This document shows, in pieces, positions 26,904-40,012 of a stretch of DNA of 64,000 bases. The stretch comes from Endomychus coccineus (lineage: Eukaryota > Arthropoda > Insecta > Coleoptera > Endomychidae). Within the stretch, counting starts at the first letter, position 1; each line of letters starts with the position of its first letter. The DNA is taken from NCBI GenBank assembly GCA_958510875.1, contig OY294067.1, positions 199,332,524-199,396,523 of the forward strand, written 5' to 3'. The translations under genes and the position numbers were made by a program. The notes under the pieces were generated by a model. The model worked only from the letters and a program-made list of their open reading frames with translations, was not told the DNA's origin and made no database searches.

Positions 26904-29900
26904 AAATTTTCAGTTTTTATTTTGTTCAGTCAAGAGACTACTTTCCTCAAATATTATAGATATGGGGTTTTTCTACAACATTCATCGTCAGTACGGACTT
27001 ACCAGTGTCTTGTTGCTAAAACGATGGGCCAAAATTAACAACAAATTAGCAGCTGCACGGAATAGGAAGATTTTCCTCATAAGATGCAGGAACATGGACA
27101 TTTTTCCAAATCATATTACAAATGGGATTTGCAATATTAATTCTATTCTCCACCACCAAGGAGGTACAACTGGGAAGAAAATTAAAGGTTTCAACAATAG
27201 GTTGAGAAAAACTATTTTAAATTCAGAAATTAAAGTAACATTCAGTGATTTAAGAAAACTAGAAATTGAATTGACTAATGTCAAAACGAGTGTACGTACA
27301 ATGATACCCTTAAACACTTTTAATGAATATAACAGAAGGCAAGTCATTCACTATAATGAAGTTTATTATGAAATTCAACATAGACAGAAAATGAAACTCA
27401 AGAGTTTGAAAATTGATGCATTTGCTAGCATTCAAGTTCAAGATAAATGGATAAAAAATTTAACAGAAATTGACATTCCTTCTGAAGTCAAACGTTTCTT
27501 AGCTTTAGGTCCTAAATTCAGTATTTACCCAACAAACAAAGATTTCAAAGTTTCCTCCTTACTTGCTGATATTGAATCTATCATTTCACTTTTTCCAAAG
27601 TCAGATAGACACTCTTACAGAGCTCAAAGCACTAATGTTATCACAAATTATTTACACAAGTTTTCATCCAAGAAAGATTTTTAGCAAAATATTTTTATTA
27701 AATGTAAAAAATTCCTTAAAGATAACCCTGATTTATATGTTGTTAGGAGTGACAAAGGGAATGTGACTGTTGTAATGTACAAGCAGGATTATTACACTAA
27801 AAGTAAAGATTTACTTAAAGATGATAAATACTATGTTAGATTACCACGTAATCCTGTGAGTACCCTGCAGCAGGCAGCAAACAAGTTGGTTTCAAAATTA
27901 CTCAAGGATAAATTAATTGATGCAATGACAGCTAAAAGTTTGAATATTTATAATGCGATCGCTTCACGTTTCTATGCTCTTCCTAAAATTCACAAATCCA
28001 CTCTGGCTTTGAGACCTATTGTGTCTTCGATAAATGCCCCGAACAGTAAACTAGCACAATTTCTGACTGAAATTTTGACTAATTCGTATGATACAGACAA
28101 TGATTACTATATCAAGGATTCATTCTCTTTCAGTAACTTCATGAACAATTACGAACTACCTGAAAATTACATTGTTGTGAGTTTTGATGTGGTGTCTTTA
28201 TTTTCCAATTTACCTTTTGAAGTAGTCAGACAGAGTTTATCCAATAAATGGAACATAATTTCAAATCATTGTAATTTAACTTGGAGTGCTTTTGTTGACA
28301 TTTTGGAGTTTATTTTCGAATCCAATTTTCTTATTTTTGACAATGCTTATTACAAACAGATTTTTGGTACCCCCATGGGATCAACCATTTCACCCATACT
28401 AGTTAATTTTGTACTTGATGATTTGGTGAAAGATGTGGTATCATTCATTCCTTTTAATATTCCTTTCGTAAAGCGGTATGTTGATGACTTAATTCTTGCT
28501 GTACCAGCAGGCAGAGTTAATGAGGCTCTATATTATTTTAATAGTTACAATATACACCTACAGTTCACCTCAGAAGAGGAAGATAATCAAAGTATCCCTT
28601 TTTTAGATATGAGAGTTTGTAGAGGTAATGACAACATTCTCCGTACAAAGTGGTACAGAAAACCTATATGTAGTAACAGATTCATCAGTTACCATTCATA
28701 CCATCCTCTCAATGTGAAAATAAATCTGATCATCGCTTTAAAGAGCAGAGTGATTCATTTATCACAGCCTACATACCGGTTGGAATGTATGAAGGAATTA
28801 AGAGCCATTTTGAAAGAAAATTCATATCCATTAAAATTAATTAATAAATTTTTGTTCAATTCTGATCAAAAACAAAATTTAAACAATAATCAAGTCCTAA
28901 CTAATATTACTCCAAATGTAAACAATAATGTTACAAACAATACTAACGAAGAATTGCCACCTCAACAAATTACTTTTTTGTACAGGACTCTACCTTACAT
29001 TGAAGATCTCACACCAAAGCTTACCAACATTTTCAAATTAGAAAATCTTCGGATTGCTAAAAAAAATTTAAAAACAGTGTCAAGCCTCTTCACAAAAACT
29101 AAGGTTCCTCTAACAACACTAGAGTGTTCTAATGTAATTTACAGTATTCCTTGTTTGAATTGCGAAAAGGTCTACATAGGACAAACCGGGAGAAATTTAT
29201 CAGGACGCATTACTTCACATAAAAGTGATTGTAAGTTAAAAAAAAATAGTTGTGCACTTGCAGAGCACACTATAGATTTCAAACATTTTGGCAATTTCAA
29301 TAATCCAACTATTTTGGCTAGGGAAAATAATAGTTCTAAAAGAAATTTCCTCGAAATGGTTTTTATTAAGAATCAACCGAATTGTATGAACAAACGTTCT
29401 GATATTGCAAATTTAAGTGTGATATACAATTATTTACTTAATTTCGACAAAAAGGGCGAAGGCGACCCTGTTCTAGTTTCAAATCTACCGCCGTAAATCA
29501 AGTGTGAGACCTTGGTATCTAACAAGTGGTCTTCTCCAATTGGTTGAATAGACTTGTCAATTGATTTATGACTTTCCTTCTGTCAGTTTTCATTGTTTCC
29601 AATGGCAGACAGGAATGTTTATCTTTAATGTTACTGGAATTTTTAAATCACTTTTAATATGTTTGTATGTTGTTTTATAAGATATTGATGATTTTGTGCG
29701 CTGTTAGTTTTATGCCAGCAACCTCAAGTTAGTAAGTCGTTTTCACTATTTACAAGTGACGTTTGTTTTACAATTAGACCTTGTTTTTCAGATGTCTTGA
29801 GAATGAAAATAAATTATTTCGAAAGCTCGACAATTTAACAAAGAGTTTCTCTTTATATTGGCCGTTCCCATTGACTGCAACCTCAAGAAAAACATCTTTT

Positions 29901-29990
29901 AGTCGTTCTGTGTTTCTTCAGTCAATTGAGTTGATATTATGGGCGAGTAGTAGGAAACACACTTGATTCTAAAATAGGTTTTCTTGTAAA
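26904..29990 (+). mobile_element. Penelope-like element PLE-1, nearly complete
   Basis: The unit contains an 844-codon reverse transcriptase/GIY-YIG frame and a 3' region that recurs in direct (25741-26903) and inverted (24781-25735) copies upstream. The 5' and 3' ends are approximate. Similarity of the repeat copies implies recent activity. Confidence 0.85.
26962..29496 (+). CDS. Penelope RT with GIY-YIG endonuclease, one in-frame TAG
   Basis: PLE proteins reverse transcribe their RNA at a nick and cut DNA with a GIY-YIG nuclease. A single frame runs from the ATG at 26962 to 29496, broken only by TAG at 27682-27684. RT blocks include YALPKIHKSTLALRPIVSSI, YIVVSFDVVSLFSNLPFE, GTPMGSTISPILVNFVLDDL and FVKRYVDDLILA with the catalytic Asp pair (near 28490). 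The C-terminal GIY-YIG domain has IYSIPCLNCEKVYIGQTGR. It lacks an obvious nuclear or zinc extension. The TAG lies in a connecting region before the RT core, so an ATG at 27763 could still give a 577-residue protein with RT core and nuclease. The stop is probably a lesion. Confidence 0.88.
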
Positions 29991-30007
29991 AATTACTTTA
30001 AGGTAAG

Positions 30008-30475
30008 TACCGATATATCAAAAATTATCTAGGTCAAGGGTGGTTGTGGAATGTGAAACGTGTGTCTTACTTCAAATTTTTGAATATGTTTTGTTGTGTG
30101 AGAATCTGTTAAGTCAAATTAATTAATTTGAAGTTTCTAAAAGTGCGAAATTTCGCAATTTTATACGAATGTTATAACACTCAGAAGTCTCTAGCGCTTC
30201 AGACTCCGGGATTTTCACTTGGCCTATCGAAATTAGAAGGTTCGAATTGTATAAAAATACAATTGCATGAACGCCAAATGTCCTATGTAATTAGCTACAA
30301 ACGTAATCATTTTGACATATGCCTCGAGGAGCTCGCTGCGCGTCAGTAGGTATGAAATTTCTAGGTTATTGATGATGTCAGTCTGACAATGACATAATTA
30401 TATCAAACGTAAATAAGACACACGTCTTAGATTCCACAACCACTCTTGACCAAGATAATTTTTGATATCCCGGTA
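30008..30475. mobile_element. MITE-like foldback element, about 468 bp
   Basis: The termini taccgatatatcaaaaatta (30008) and taattttt...cccggta (to 30475) form an inverted repeat of about 65 bp that includes ggtcaagggtggttgtggaa and its complement. The interior shows no transposase. The 73-codon ORF at 30128-30349 is not recognisable. Confidence 0.75.
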
Positions 30476-31929
30476 TAATAGCGTCATGCAATATTCTATT
30501 CAATTGTGAATGACATATTCTGTTTTTCATCTAGGTATTCGGAAAAGTATAGTGTACAACTCGTACGGAAACTGGATATTCCATACTCATTGCACAATAT
30601 ACTATGTATTGTATCAATTGGATAAATTGCGAAGTGAATGGATATTTCCAATTATTGAGATGTGGCGAAGTTCAGCGCCTTCTACTTGACACCGACATTT
30701 GTGTTATGCATCAATAAGCTGCTTCGTTCTCTCGATTTCATCTTGGTGAGTACTCTGGCCTATCTAGAGAAACCCGAGGTAGGATTTCATAATTATTAGT
30801 ATGCTATCGTAATGACTAGTTGAATATACGAGTTTTTCTCTTCAATAAGTTTGGAATACACACGAATGTATTCAAACCGTTGACAGTTCATGCATTTCCG
30901 TAAACAACCAAGATAATTCATTTCTAACATTGAAGACAATGTTCAATACTTATGGAAGACTGTTGTCATTTCATACCATTTAACACATTTTATCACCAAA
31001 AGGACAAGTATTTCTCAGGGCTATTTACTCTTATATGAAAATGTTAAATGGTAAATGTCTCAAGTCACGCATACGTTCATAAAACGAACTGACATTTCTT
31101 CTCTCTGCGTCATTAAGTATGTTTTCTAATAAGTGGCGCTGTAATTGTACGACCGAATTAAAGGTCATTTTGTCCGTAATGACATCTTTCCAAAGATATT
31201 CAGACGATCATAAGAGAGCGAAACTGTCACGTTATACTGATTTACGATGCCCGTTACATTTTTTCCATGTACCATTGATTACGAAGTATTATATTCATAT
31301 GAATCTCTTCCACTATATATCGAGTAAGTGTCGCATTCTATTTCTTCTTTGATCCATACGACTCAATTGAATTATTGCTTCTGGCATTATTAACTCTCAA
31401 TAATTGTTGTTAAACTAGAAATAGTAACATCTTTCAATTTTCTGTAGGAACTGTGCTGATTATCATCAACATTGATATGCATGACTTTAACAGGAACAAA
31501 TGGAGCAACAAGTGATTCCAACCTAGAGGTAAGAATAAGATGAATATTTCATGTATTAGTTTGAGGTCATCTCGTCATTGGATGATAAATTGAATGTGTG
31601 ATCTCATGAAGAAATTAATAAAAGTTTGATTTTCATTAATTTAACGAATAAATGGAACTAGTATCGCTAACCTCGCAGTTTCTTCAAACATATATTACAA
31701 AGTACTGTACCCAAGTTACATTCATCAGTCAAATTAGTGAAAATCACAATCATAACAGCTGTTTCATTCAAGTTTATATTGGGTTTTATCACGCATCGGC
31801 TGATTACATTCAATTTTAAATGAGAGTGTAATATGACATGACTCGGTCATTTCCATATAAAACACTTACTTCTATAATACTGTTAATACACGGAAACAGT
31901 TCACAATTGTGGACACACTATAACACTAA
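30476..31929. other. No gene recognised
   Basis: AT-rich sequence with short ORFs only. Nothing links the 77-codon ORF at 31119-31352 to a known family. Confidence 0.4.
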
Positions 31930-33300
31930 TAAGTATAAAATAATAACCTTATCTAGTAGAAATTATATTGGAGCAGAATAACATTTCAGCTACCAATTAG
32001 CCATCATCAGAGTAAACTAAATTAGAAAACAAAATTTAACTCTTTAAATATTATTTGGGGTGAATAAAGCTAACATGAGGTTACCCTGAGCTGTAGAAGA
32101 ATCTGAATGTAATAAATTGCTTTTTCGCTTACACATTTCCATCCCATCTGAACTAAACAGATATTTATCTGTTGTGTTCGAAAGTTATGGAAGTCTATGA
32201 GAAATGGTGTGATGTATATTTAAGATATGTTCGATAATGCTGATTTTTAACTATAATTCTTCATTATATCGTCCGAAAGTTCTTTATAACGAGTTAGAAT
32301 AGTTATTCTAGAGTTACCAAAATATCATTTTGAACACAACTCACGATCATCATATGCAAATCCCAGATAAAAGGGTTATATTGCTTGTTTAGAAAGCAAT
32401 TTATTGAATTTATTGATAACTATGAAGGATGGTAAGTGGATAATTTCATGAGACCAATAATTTCGAATATTAAGTGTACCCACGAATAACATAGCAGAAT
32501 GGTTAGTGAAGGGATTTAGCAGTTTCCAACATCAACCAAGTTTGCCTATAAAATATTCTTACGAACTAGTTGCAAAAGTGAAAGATCCCAAATTTGAATC
32601 TAGTGATTGCCTAATTTAATTTGATGTTGCTTCACTATTCACAAACACCCTAATCCCTGAGTCGATAAATCTTCTAGAGTAATGGCTTTCAACTATTATT
32701 ATGCATGATTCAAACTGTTCAGAATATTTCATCCTTACATCCTAATGTATGGAGTTTCCATTTAACAAAATATCTATGAACAAACAAGCTCACATATATG
32801 TCGATGATAATTTCCTCAATTATAAGTCAAGACTTTGATCTACTTGACTTTTCGTTTACGCTTCATAAGCAATTTGATTCAATTAAATTCCAATGTAGAA
32901 TTGGAAAGTGAAAACCAGCTTCCTTCTCTAGACATAAATATTATCGATCAAAGAATCATTCGGAATTCGATATATACAGAAGACCTACTCAAACGCGTAA
33001 ATATATCCCAGTGGACTTATGTACACCAATTAATTATAAGATATTTCATAATTATTCTATAGTTTTGCTCATAGATAGAATAGAGGTTCCTTTGAGTCAG
33101 AAAAATTAAAACAACGAAGTTGGGAAATGCCAGCAAATACCGACAGATAATGGTAACGACAAATCTTTGATAAAAAGGTGAATTTCTAACAAAAAACGGA
33201 ACATGGAACTCGATGAACTAACCTAACTAGAGCCACTTCTTCCAAATAATCCAATAAAATACGAACGTTCCACTTATTATCCTTAAGAAATCAATAAATT
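31930..33300 (+). pseudogene. Penelope-like RT relic
   Basis: Broken frames show PLE reverse-transcriptase blocks in order. MRPIISNIKC is near 32450. FDVASLFTNTLIPESINLLE is near 32620-32680. AHIYVDDNFLN, with the catalytic YVDD, is near 32790-32820. SLDINIIDQR and a DIYRRPTQTRKYI block are near 32930-33010. Numerous stops and shifts are present. A hammerhead-like core on the opposite strand at about 31965-32015 may mark its terminal region. Confidence 0.7.
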
Positions 33301-33408
33301 CTATAATTTGATTTCCAAATTTGCAATAAAATCAATATACAGGGTGACATAGAAAAGAGTACCGTGCATAGATGACACTAAAATAAGAAAAAAATTCATA
33401 TTAACATA

Positions 33409-35488
33409 CAGTAGAACTCCAATTATCCGAACTCCGACTATCCGAATCGCCGATTATCCGAATCACAAATTGTTGTGCCTACACTGACTTCCCCCCGCGT
33501 GTGTAGGCACAACGGCAAGTTAAGACAAGTTCCGGCGCATTGCAGTCACGGCGCACCTGTCATTGTTTGTTTTGATTAGCCAGTGTGCGTGTACAATACT
33601 GTATTGTTTTTATACCATGGCTTCGAAAAGAAAACGTGTTGTGCTATCGTTAGCGGACAAACTGAAAATTATAGAGCAACTCGATAAAGGTGTAACGGGT
33701 AAGAAGTTGTCTGAGATTTATGGTGTTGGAAAAGCAACAATTTCTGACATTAAAAACAGTAAGTCAACACTTTTAAACTTTGTTTCGGTGCTTGAAAATG
33801 AAGATGGAAGTTCCTCCAGGAAAACAATGAAGACAGCAACCAACAAAAATTTGGAAGATGCCGTGTTTAAATGGTTTTTGCAGCAACGTTCTATGGGAAA
33901 TCCGATTTCAGGTCCAATCCTTTGTGAAAAAGCCAAAATCTTAGCAGAAAAGCTTGGTTATTCATCTTTTAAGGCTAGTAACGGCTGGCTAAGGAATTTT
34001 AAATTCAGGCATGGTGTACGCGAGTTAGATTTGGCTGGTGAGAAGCTTTCAGCAGACTCTGCAGCTGCTGAAAATTTTATTGAAAAATTTAAAACTGCAT
34101 CAGAATCCTATGATCCGGAGTTTGTTTATAATGCCGATGAAACTGGCCTTGTTTGGAAAGCATTACCAAAAACCACTTTGGCTTCTAAAAGGGAATCTAG
34201 TGCCCCTGGACATAAGGTCAGTAAAGAACGTGTTACAGTGCTTAACTGTGCCAACTCCACTGGAAATCATAAACTGCCACTTCTTTTGATAGGAAAATCA
34301 AGAAATCCAAGAGCATTTAAAAACGTAAAAAAACTTCCACTCTTCTACAAAAGTCAACCCAAGGCCTGGATGACTGCAGCTTTGTTTACCGAATGGTATG
34401 ATGAAGTGTTTATTCCTGAAGTGAAAAAGCACCAAAAATCGGTGGGAAAAGAAGGCAGTAAGGTGCTTTTAATTGTTGATAACGCACCCACTCATCCTAC
34501 AGCAGAACTGTTGGAAAGAGAGAATGGGCAGTTTAAAACGACGTTTTTGCCTCCCAATGTTACAAGTTTGCTGCAACCCATGGACCAGTCTGTTATTGAA
34601 ACAATGAAGCGCCATTACAGAAGGCAACTGCTGAGAAAACTGCTGATCGAAGGTGCTGAAGATGAAGAATTGGTTTTGGAAAATCATAGCAAAATAAATT
34701 TAAAGGACTGCTGTTACATGGTAGCGGAAGCTTGGAGTTTGGTTACGGCAGTGACGCTAAGACGTGCGTGGAATAAACTGAAAGGCCTACCGTCTGAGAA
34801 GAACAAAAAAAAAGAATCTGAAGAAAATGAGAAACAAGAATATGGAGAGGATGATGATGATGAAGATGCGTTGTCACTAGAGGAAATAAGAAAAATGATT
34901 GTAAAAATTCCTGGTTGTACAGAAGTAAGTGCTGAAGATGTAGGAGAGTGGATGGCTTGTGACACGTCTGACCCTGGTTTTCAAATTCTCAATGACGATG
35001 AAATTGTTGTAAGTGTGAGAGAAGATGTTGAAGTGGAAGTGGAAGAAGAACTTTCTGCTGATGTTGAAGTAGACGCTGGACCATCAGCTAGTGAAGCATT
35101 TGCCGGCCTCGAGACTGCTTTGAAGTGGATGGAGCGTCAGCCCGAGTGTGACCACTTGCAACTGCTCACCGTCAAGCGAATGCGTGACCTGGCTGCCCGA
35201 AAACGGTTGAAGACCGCAAAACAGCTTACATTGACGGAGATGTTTAAAAAACAATGATTTTTATTTCTAAACTTGTACATAAGTACATTTTATGTATTTA
35301 TGTATATTTAAAACATGTGAAAATTTCATGTTTCTTTCATTTAATTCAATAAAAAAATAGTGCAATATCAAAACGTAGCTTTTATTCTCTCCAATGGCAA
35401 TTTTTTTAAAAAAAATCCGATTATCCGAATATTTGATTATCCGAATGGGTCCCGGTCCCCATTAATTCGGATAATTGGAGTTCTACTG
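33409..35488 (+). mobile_element. Intact pogo/Tigger DNA transposon, 2,080 bp
   Basis: Perfect terminal repeats of 23 bp begin CAGTAGAACTCCAATTATCC. They are flanked by TA duplications at 33407-33408 and 35489-35490. Subterminal gattatccgaat repeats occur at both ends (about 33430-33470 and 35415-35450) and may bind the transposase. It carries one uninterrupted transposase gene. Confidence 0.95.
33617..35257 (+). CDS. Tigger/pogo transposase (CENP-B/jerky-like)
   Basis: This 546-residue transposase cuts and pastes the surrounding element at TA sites. I chose the ATG at 33617 (ccATGG context, MASKRKR); the open frame extends 18 codons upstream. The N terminus is a psq/CENP-B helix-turn-helix (LSLADKLKIIEQLDKG, IYGVGKATISDIKN). 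A second, Tc5-type HTH follows (GYSSFKASNGWLRNFKFRHG). The DDE_1 core has FVYNADETGLVWK (Asp), KVLLIVDNAPTHP (Asp) and VTSLLQPMDQSVIETMK (Asp). The C terminus is acidic (EDDDDEDA) and ends with a Lys/Arg-rich helix. All catalytic residues are present and the frame is unbroken, so it may be active. Domesticated jerky-like genes look similar, but the flanking TIRs show a live transposon copy. Confidence 0.95.
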   Translation: MASKRKRVVLSLADKLKIIEQLDKGVTGKKLSEIYGVGKATISDIKNSKSTLLNFVSVLENEDGSSSRKTMKTATNKNLEDAVFKWFLQQRSMGNPISGPILCEKAKILAEKLGYSSFKASNGWLRNFKFRHGVRELDLAGEKLSADSAAAENFIEKFKTASESYDPEFVYNADETGLVWKALPKTTLASKRESSAPGHKVSKERVTVLNCANSTGNHKLPLLLIGKSRNPRAFKNVKKLPLFYKSQPKAWMTAALFTEWYDEVFIPEVKKHQKSVGKEGSKVLLIVDNAPTHPTAELLERENGQFKTTFLPPNVTSLLQPMDQSVIETMKRHYRRQLLRKLLIEGAEDEELVLENHSKINLKDCCYMVAEAWSLVTAVTLRRAWNKLKGLPSEKNKKKESEENEKQEYGEDDDDEDALSLEEIRKMIVKIPGCTEVSAEDVGEWMACDTSDPGFQILNDDEIVVSVREDVEVEVEEELSADVEVDAGPSASEAFAGLETALKWMERQPECDHLQLLTVKRMRDLAARKRLKTAKQLTLTEMFKKQ

Positions 35489-36296
35489 TATATGCTCAGA
35501 CGCTTAGTTTTTGAGATACAGGAGGTTGTTGAAGTTGAAACAAATATTTCGTTTTTTGCATTTTTGCAAATATCTCCGGAACCGTTTATCGTACAGAAAA
35601 CAGCTTTTGCGAGCATTTTTTACTCATAGTAAGCTATGTTCCGTGCGATAAAAATTTCCTTTTTTAGTCATGATTGGTGAAGATTTTGAAGGGGTAGTGG
35701 GTGTTTTTCTCCCCAACTTCTACGCCACTGAAAAAAGAACGGTTTTTAGACAACTATCCGAACCGCCAATGTTTTCTACACAGAAAAAGTACTGGTCATA
35801 AGCGCTAAAACTGACCGTTTTCGAGAAAAATCAACTTTTATGTTGAAAAACATGGTAAATTCCATGTTTTTCAACATGAAAATTGATTTTTCTCGAAAAT
35901 CGTCAACTTAAGAGCTTATAACCACAAGTACCTTTTTTGTGTAGAAAACATTGGCAGTTCAAGTGATTGTATCAAAACCGTATTTCTTCCAGTGGCGTAG
36001 AAGTTGGAGAGAAAAACATGCACTACCCCTTCAAAATCTTCACCAATTATGACTAACAAAAAAATTTTTATCGCCCAGAACATAGCTTGCTATGAGTAGA
36101 AAATGTTGGCTAGATATGTTTTCTGTACGATAAACGGTTCCGGAGATATTTGCAAAAAACGAAATTTTCGTTTCAACTTCAAGTATCTCAAAAACTAAGC
36201 ATCTGAGCATATATGTTAATGAGAACTTTTTTTCTTATTTAAGTGTCATCTATTGCCTGACATTATGCATGGTACTTTTTCTATGTCGCCCGTATA

Positions 36297-39200
36297 GCTG
36301 TAAGAGCTAAGAATCCTAAAAACAGAAATAACTGATTGTGAGTCGTCTTCGAAATGGTATGTGAGTCAAACTAGAACCCCCAGTTTAATTTTGTTCTTTT
36401 TTTCATTTGCACAATATTATCATATATGTAAATGAAATAGTGTAGACAACGAGGTTGGCCTCGTTAATGAGATTTAAGGATTTTAACAAAATATTAAAAC
36501 GGTAATTACTCGAAATTAACTTCAACTGGCTTATTACCATCCTTCACAATAACAAACTAGTGAGTTGAGCACCATCAAACACTTTGATGAGTTTTTGTAG
36601 TTTTGTCAAAGACTTTTGCCTTAGCTAAACGAAGTAGAAGTAGTGCGAGACCGAGGACAGTGACGGAAAAGATTGATGAGGAACCTCCAAGACAAATGGC
36701 GTAGGTACACGCAGGTTTGGTTTCGGGAGAAAATGAGCTTAATCAATTTTTTGTTGATGTGAACCGGCCTGGTAAACCAACAACAACAACTGATATGAAC
36801 TTACATTCCATTTTGGGCGAATTCAGAGCCGAAATCGATGCTTTATGAAGTAAATTAGTATGTATACAACCTAGTACTTATTCACCAATAAAACATGACT
36901 TTGGTCCTTCCAATTCTATGCAAGATGTTGACGGCTGATCAAGAAAAATTGATGTGGGCAGTTTGTCATTGAGACGATACATCGAAATTATATAGCTTTG
37001 GGTAAATTATAAGGCACTGCTCGTTTGTGATACGATGGGTTGAAAACGATGCAGTTTACTGCAGCACAATGTGAGTCAATGCTACAGGAAATAAATATGA
37101 CATATTATTTCACTAAGGTGCAACTTTTCGAGCTACTGTACGACAGGATTTGAATGATAATTTCTGAAAACTGTCCCAGGCTAATTGACTAGAATCGAAT
37201 TCATCACAGGATCGAATAATAGTAGATTTTGTAATTAAAGGAATAAAAATTATGTTCAGACAAAATTAAAGTAAGAATGGCTCGCTCGATGCTATAATTT
37301 TCTGTGCATGACAAAATATGTCACAAGCTTTCCTACTACAAGTACAAGTACTTGCGAGTGCGAATTACACTGTAAAGATGATGGTTAAACGAGATAGAAC
37401 AAAAGTAGAATGGGTAAACAATGATGTAAGAAAGAATCATCTCAAACAAAGGTATTGCGGACTAGGCAGTCTGATTTCTTAATATTTATAGATATGAAAA
37501 ATGCCGAAATGAATTAATTGGAAACGTTGAAGTAAATTAATTAGAAATTTATAACTTCAATTTAATATAATAATATTCAATTACGATTTACTAGTTCTAT
37601 TATTCAATTAACAATAACAAACTACTACAGTAGGTACTCAGTTTTTCATTAATCTATATCTATTATAATTCATCTTCTACCTGTGAAAGTGCAGGAATGG
37701 TCTTCGTTCTACACACACAGAAATTAATTATTACGATTACATTCTTCACAAGGGCTACAATGAATGAAGGTAAACATAATCATGTACTAATAGTCAGTAT
37801 CTGGAATAAATGTGGATGACTTGTTCGGTCACACAACAGTAATCTCAGGAATACTGCTGTTTCTATTTTTTACTCGCTTAACGAATACATGGAACTTGAA
37901 ACATGAAACCAGGGAAGCTTTAGATGTTACAAAAACTGTTGATACAAAGAGCGGAGTTAAAAATAACACAGTCATTCCTGACAAGTCGTCTGCTATTAGT
38001 ACATAGTAGCAATGTGAGGATCCAGGAGCTATTAAACCGAAGGTAGGCTGTCCAGTAGGCTCATCGAATGAGCTTACCTGACAGCGAAACTTTCTTAGAT
38101 GCTGTAGGATAATGAAGACCATTTTTATGTATTAAATTAACACATTCGCAATATTCTCTGAGGATAGTTATCTGCAATAATCGACTCAGGAAGTATGTCA
38201 TACTGATTTCTGTTTATTCAACAGCACCTTCAAATGAAAAAATATAGAATCATAGGGATGTGTTTATATCTTGTGATGTATGATAAATTCAAGACTACCA
38301 AAATACTGTTTATAAGTAGTTTAAGCGATATTATTTTATGACACTTATGATTCCAGTCATTGCTGAACATGAAACTTCATTGCGCCATCAGGATCCTAGT
38401 TTCCAATATCCAAACGTAACACAACTGAACTTTCAAATTGAAAAACATATTGTGGAAGGCGTTCGTTCTCAAATATCTGATAAATTCCAAACTACTGGAA
38501 ACACTAATTTACATAACAACTTTTAATAGATATGAACAAAATAACGGAACGTCAAAAAGAAAGAAAATATATTATTTTTAGTAGCATTAAAGAACAAAAA
38601 TACGAAGAAAACTTGATACTTGAAACATTGAACCCTAGGCGGGATTCCAACCACAATTCCTGACTGTCTAGTCCAGGGTGTTTACCAATTACACCACCTT
38701 GGTTTCGTCATATTCATGTTTTTGTAAATATAAACTTCTGATGAACACAACTCAATTCAATGCTTCGCTATAGATCAACTTTTCACGCACATTCATCTAC
38801 AGTTCAATTGTTTCGTAGTGAGAAATGTGGGTTGGAATCCCGCCTATGGTTCAATATTTCACGTTCATTCATTTTTATAATCCTATGTTGAATCATCTAA
38901 GTTATCTCCATAATCAAAAATCATTTTTCAGAGTATATAGATGTCCAATGTATTTTCTATTGCAATTTTAGTTTCCTCAACATGTCATTTATTTCATGAT
39001 GATTGAGGCAATTTCTACCAGAAGATGTTCTTCTGAAGATGAATCGTTCTTAAGCTACATTCAATGACATTATTGGACAATTATTTCCTAACCATCTTCA
39101 AAATAGTTCAATAGATTCGAAACAAATTTGTTGAGTTGGGGAATGGTAGTGTTTCCCTGGCATTTTAAGAAATAAAATAAGTATGTTATGATTCCCTTTC

Positions 39201-40012
39201 AACATTAAATTCAGGTTGATCTGAATGGTGTTCGTAAAATATCCATAAGCGAAGTTTTGTAACTACTTGCCGCAAAAATATGGATATGATCCTGAAGTAA
39301 CTGTGAAAACAAAGCAGTTGAAATATAGCGAAAATAAGATGAAAACTGAAAGAATAGTAGCAAATAGGAAGACAAGTAAACTATTTCATTCGATATATCG
39401 AATAAGAGCGAAATTGCATTTATGAAGCATGTAATAAAGTACTATTTTAGAAATGAAAAATATTTTTGATGAACTTAATGATTTTCACAATGTTCGGCAA
39501 TTTTATTCAGAATGTTTGTAATTTTCGTTTCTCTCCAAATTTCGAAAAAAATTATGATATTGTTAAGTTAATATTACTTTTATTTCCAAATAAATATTAT
39601 TAATTCAAATGTTCATATTTCTTTTCTGCTAGTGGTACTGTTCCTTAAAAAGTTTCTGTATTGTAATTTCTTCCAAATACAGATATGGTTTTGCTACCTT
39701 TTTTGAGTATGTTGACTTTTTCAAACCCTACGGCTAAAAACTAAACTCAAGACATTTCTTTCGTCTCAAATAATTCATAACCATAAACTGAACTTTGATT
39801 TAAAAATCACATCATTATACGTTATTACATAAATGTCGTGTAAATATGATATGAACAATACAATTTATTGAAAAGTAATGCAGACAAGTAACTAGAGAAA
39901 ATCTAGCTACTTAGGCGTTATTATTTCATAGAATTCAATGTGACCTATCATATATGCTTACAGTTATATAATAATGATAATGGTTACAATCAAGATATAT
40001 CTTTTACAAACG
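36297..40012. other. AT-rich DNA, mostly uninformative
   Basis: Only chance-length ORFs occur, including 37812-38006 with one hydrophobic segment. The notable item is a pair of inverted tRNA-like segments at 38600-38880, listed separately. Nothing else could be supported. Confidence 0.4.
38600..38880. repeat. Inverted pair of tRNA-like segments
   Basis: On the minus strand, 38636-38705 reads ccaaggtggtgtaattggta, then an arm-like block, then ggttggaatcccgcctagggt. This resembles tRNA A and B boxes without a good acceptor stem. A partial inverted copy (gtgggttggaatcccgccta) lies at about 38827-38850 on the plus strand. It is likely a tRNA-derived SINE or foldback relic and not a functional tRNA. 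Confidence 0.4.

Larger units (their letters stand above)
33338..36296. mobile_element. Foldback element interrupted by a Tigger transposon
   Basis: The ends tacagggtgacatagaaaa (33338) and ttttctatgtcgcccgtata (36296) begin long inverted arms that meet near 35870 (tttttcaacatgaaaa region). Without the insertion it is about 877 bp. Arm sequences such as gtttatcgtacagaaaac and its complement near 36125 remain clearly matched. It has no coding capacity of its own. Confidence 0.85.

Noticed and set aside
38636..38705. Functional tRNA gene on the minus strand
   Set aside because: A and B box-like strings are present, but the acceptor stem does not pair and a partial inverted copy lies nearby. 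It is better seen as a tRNA-derived repeat.
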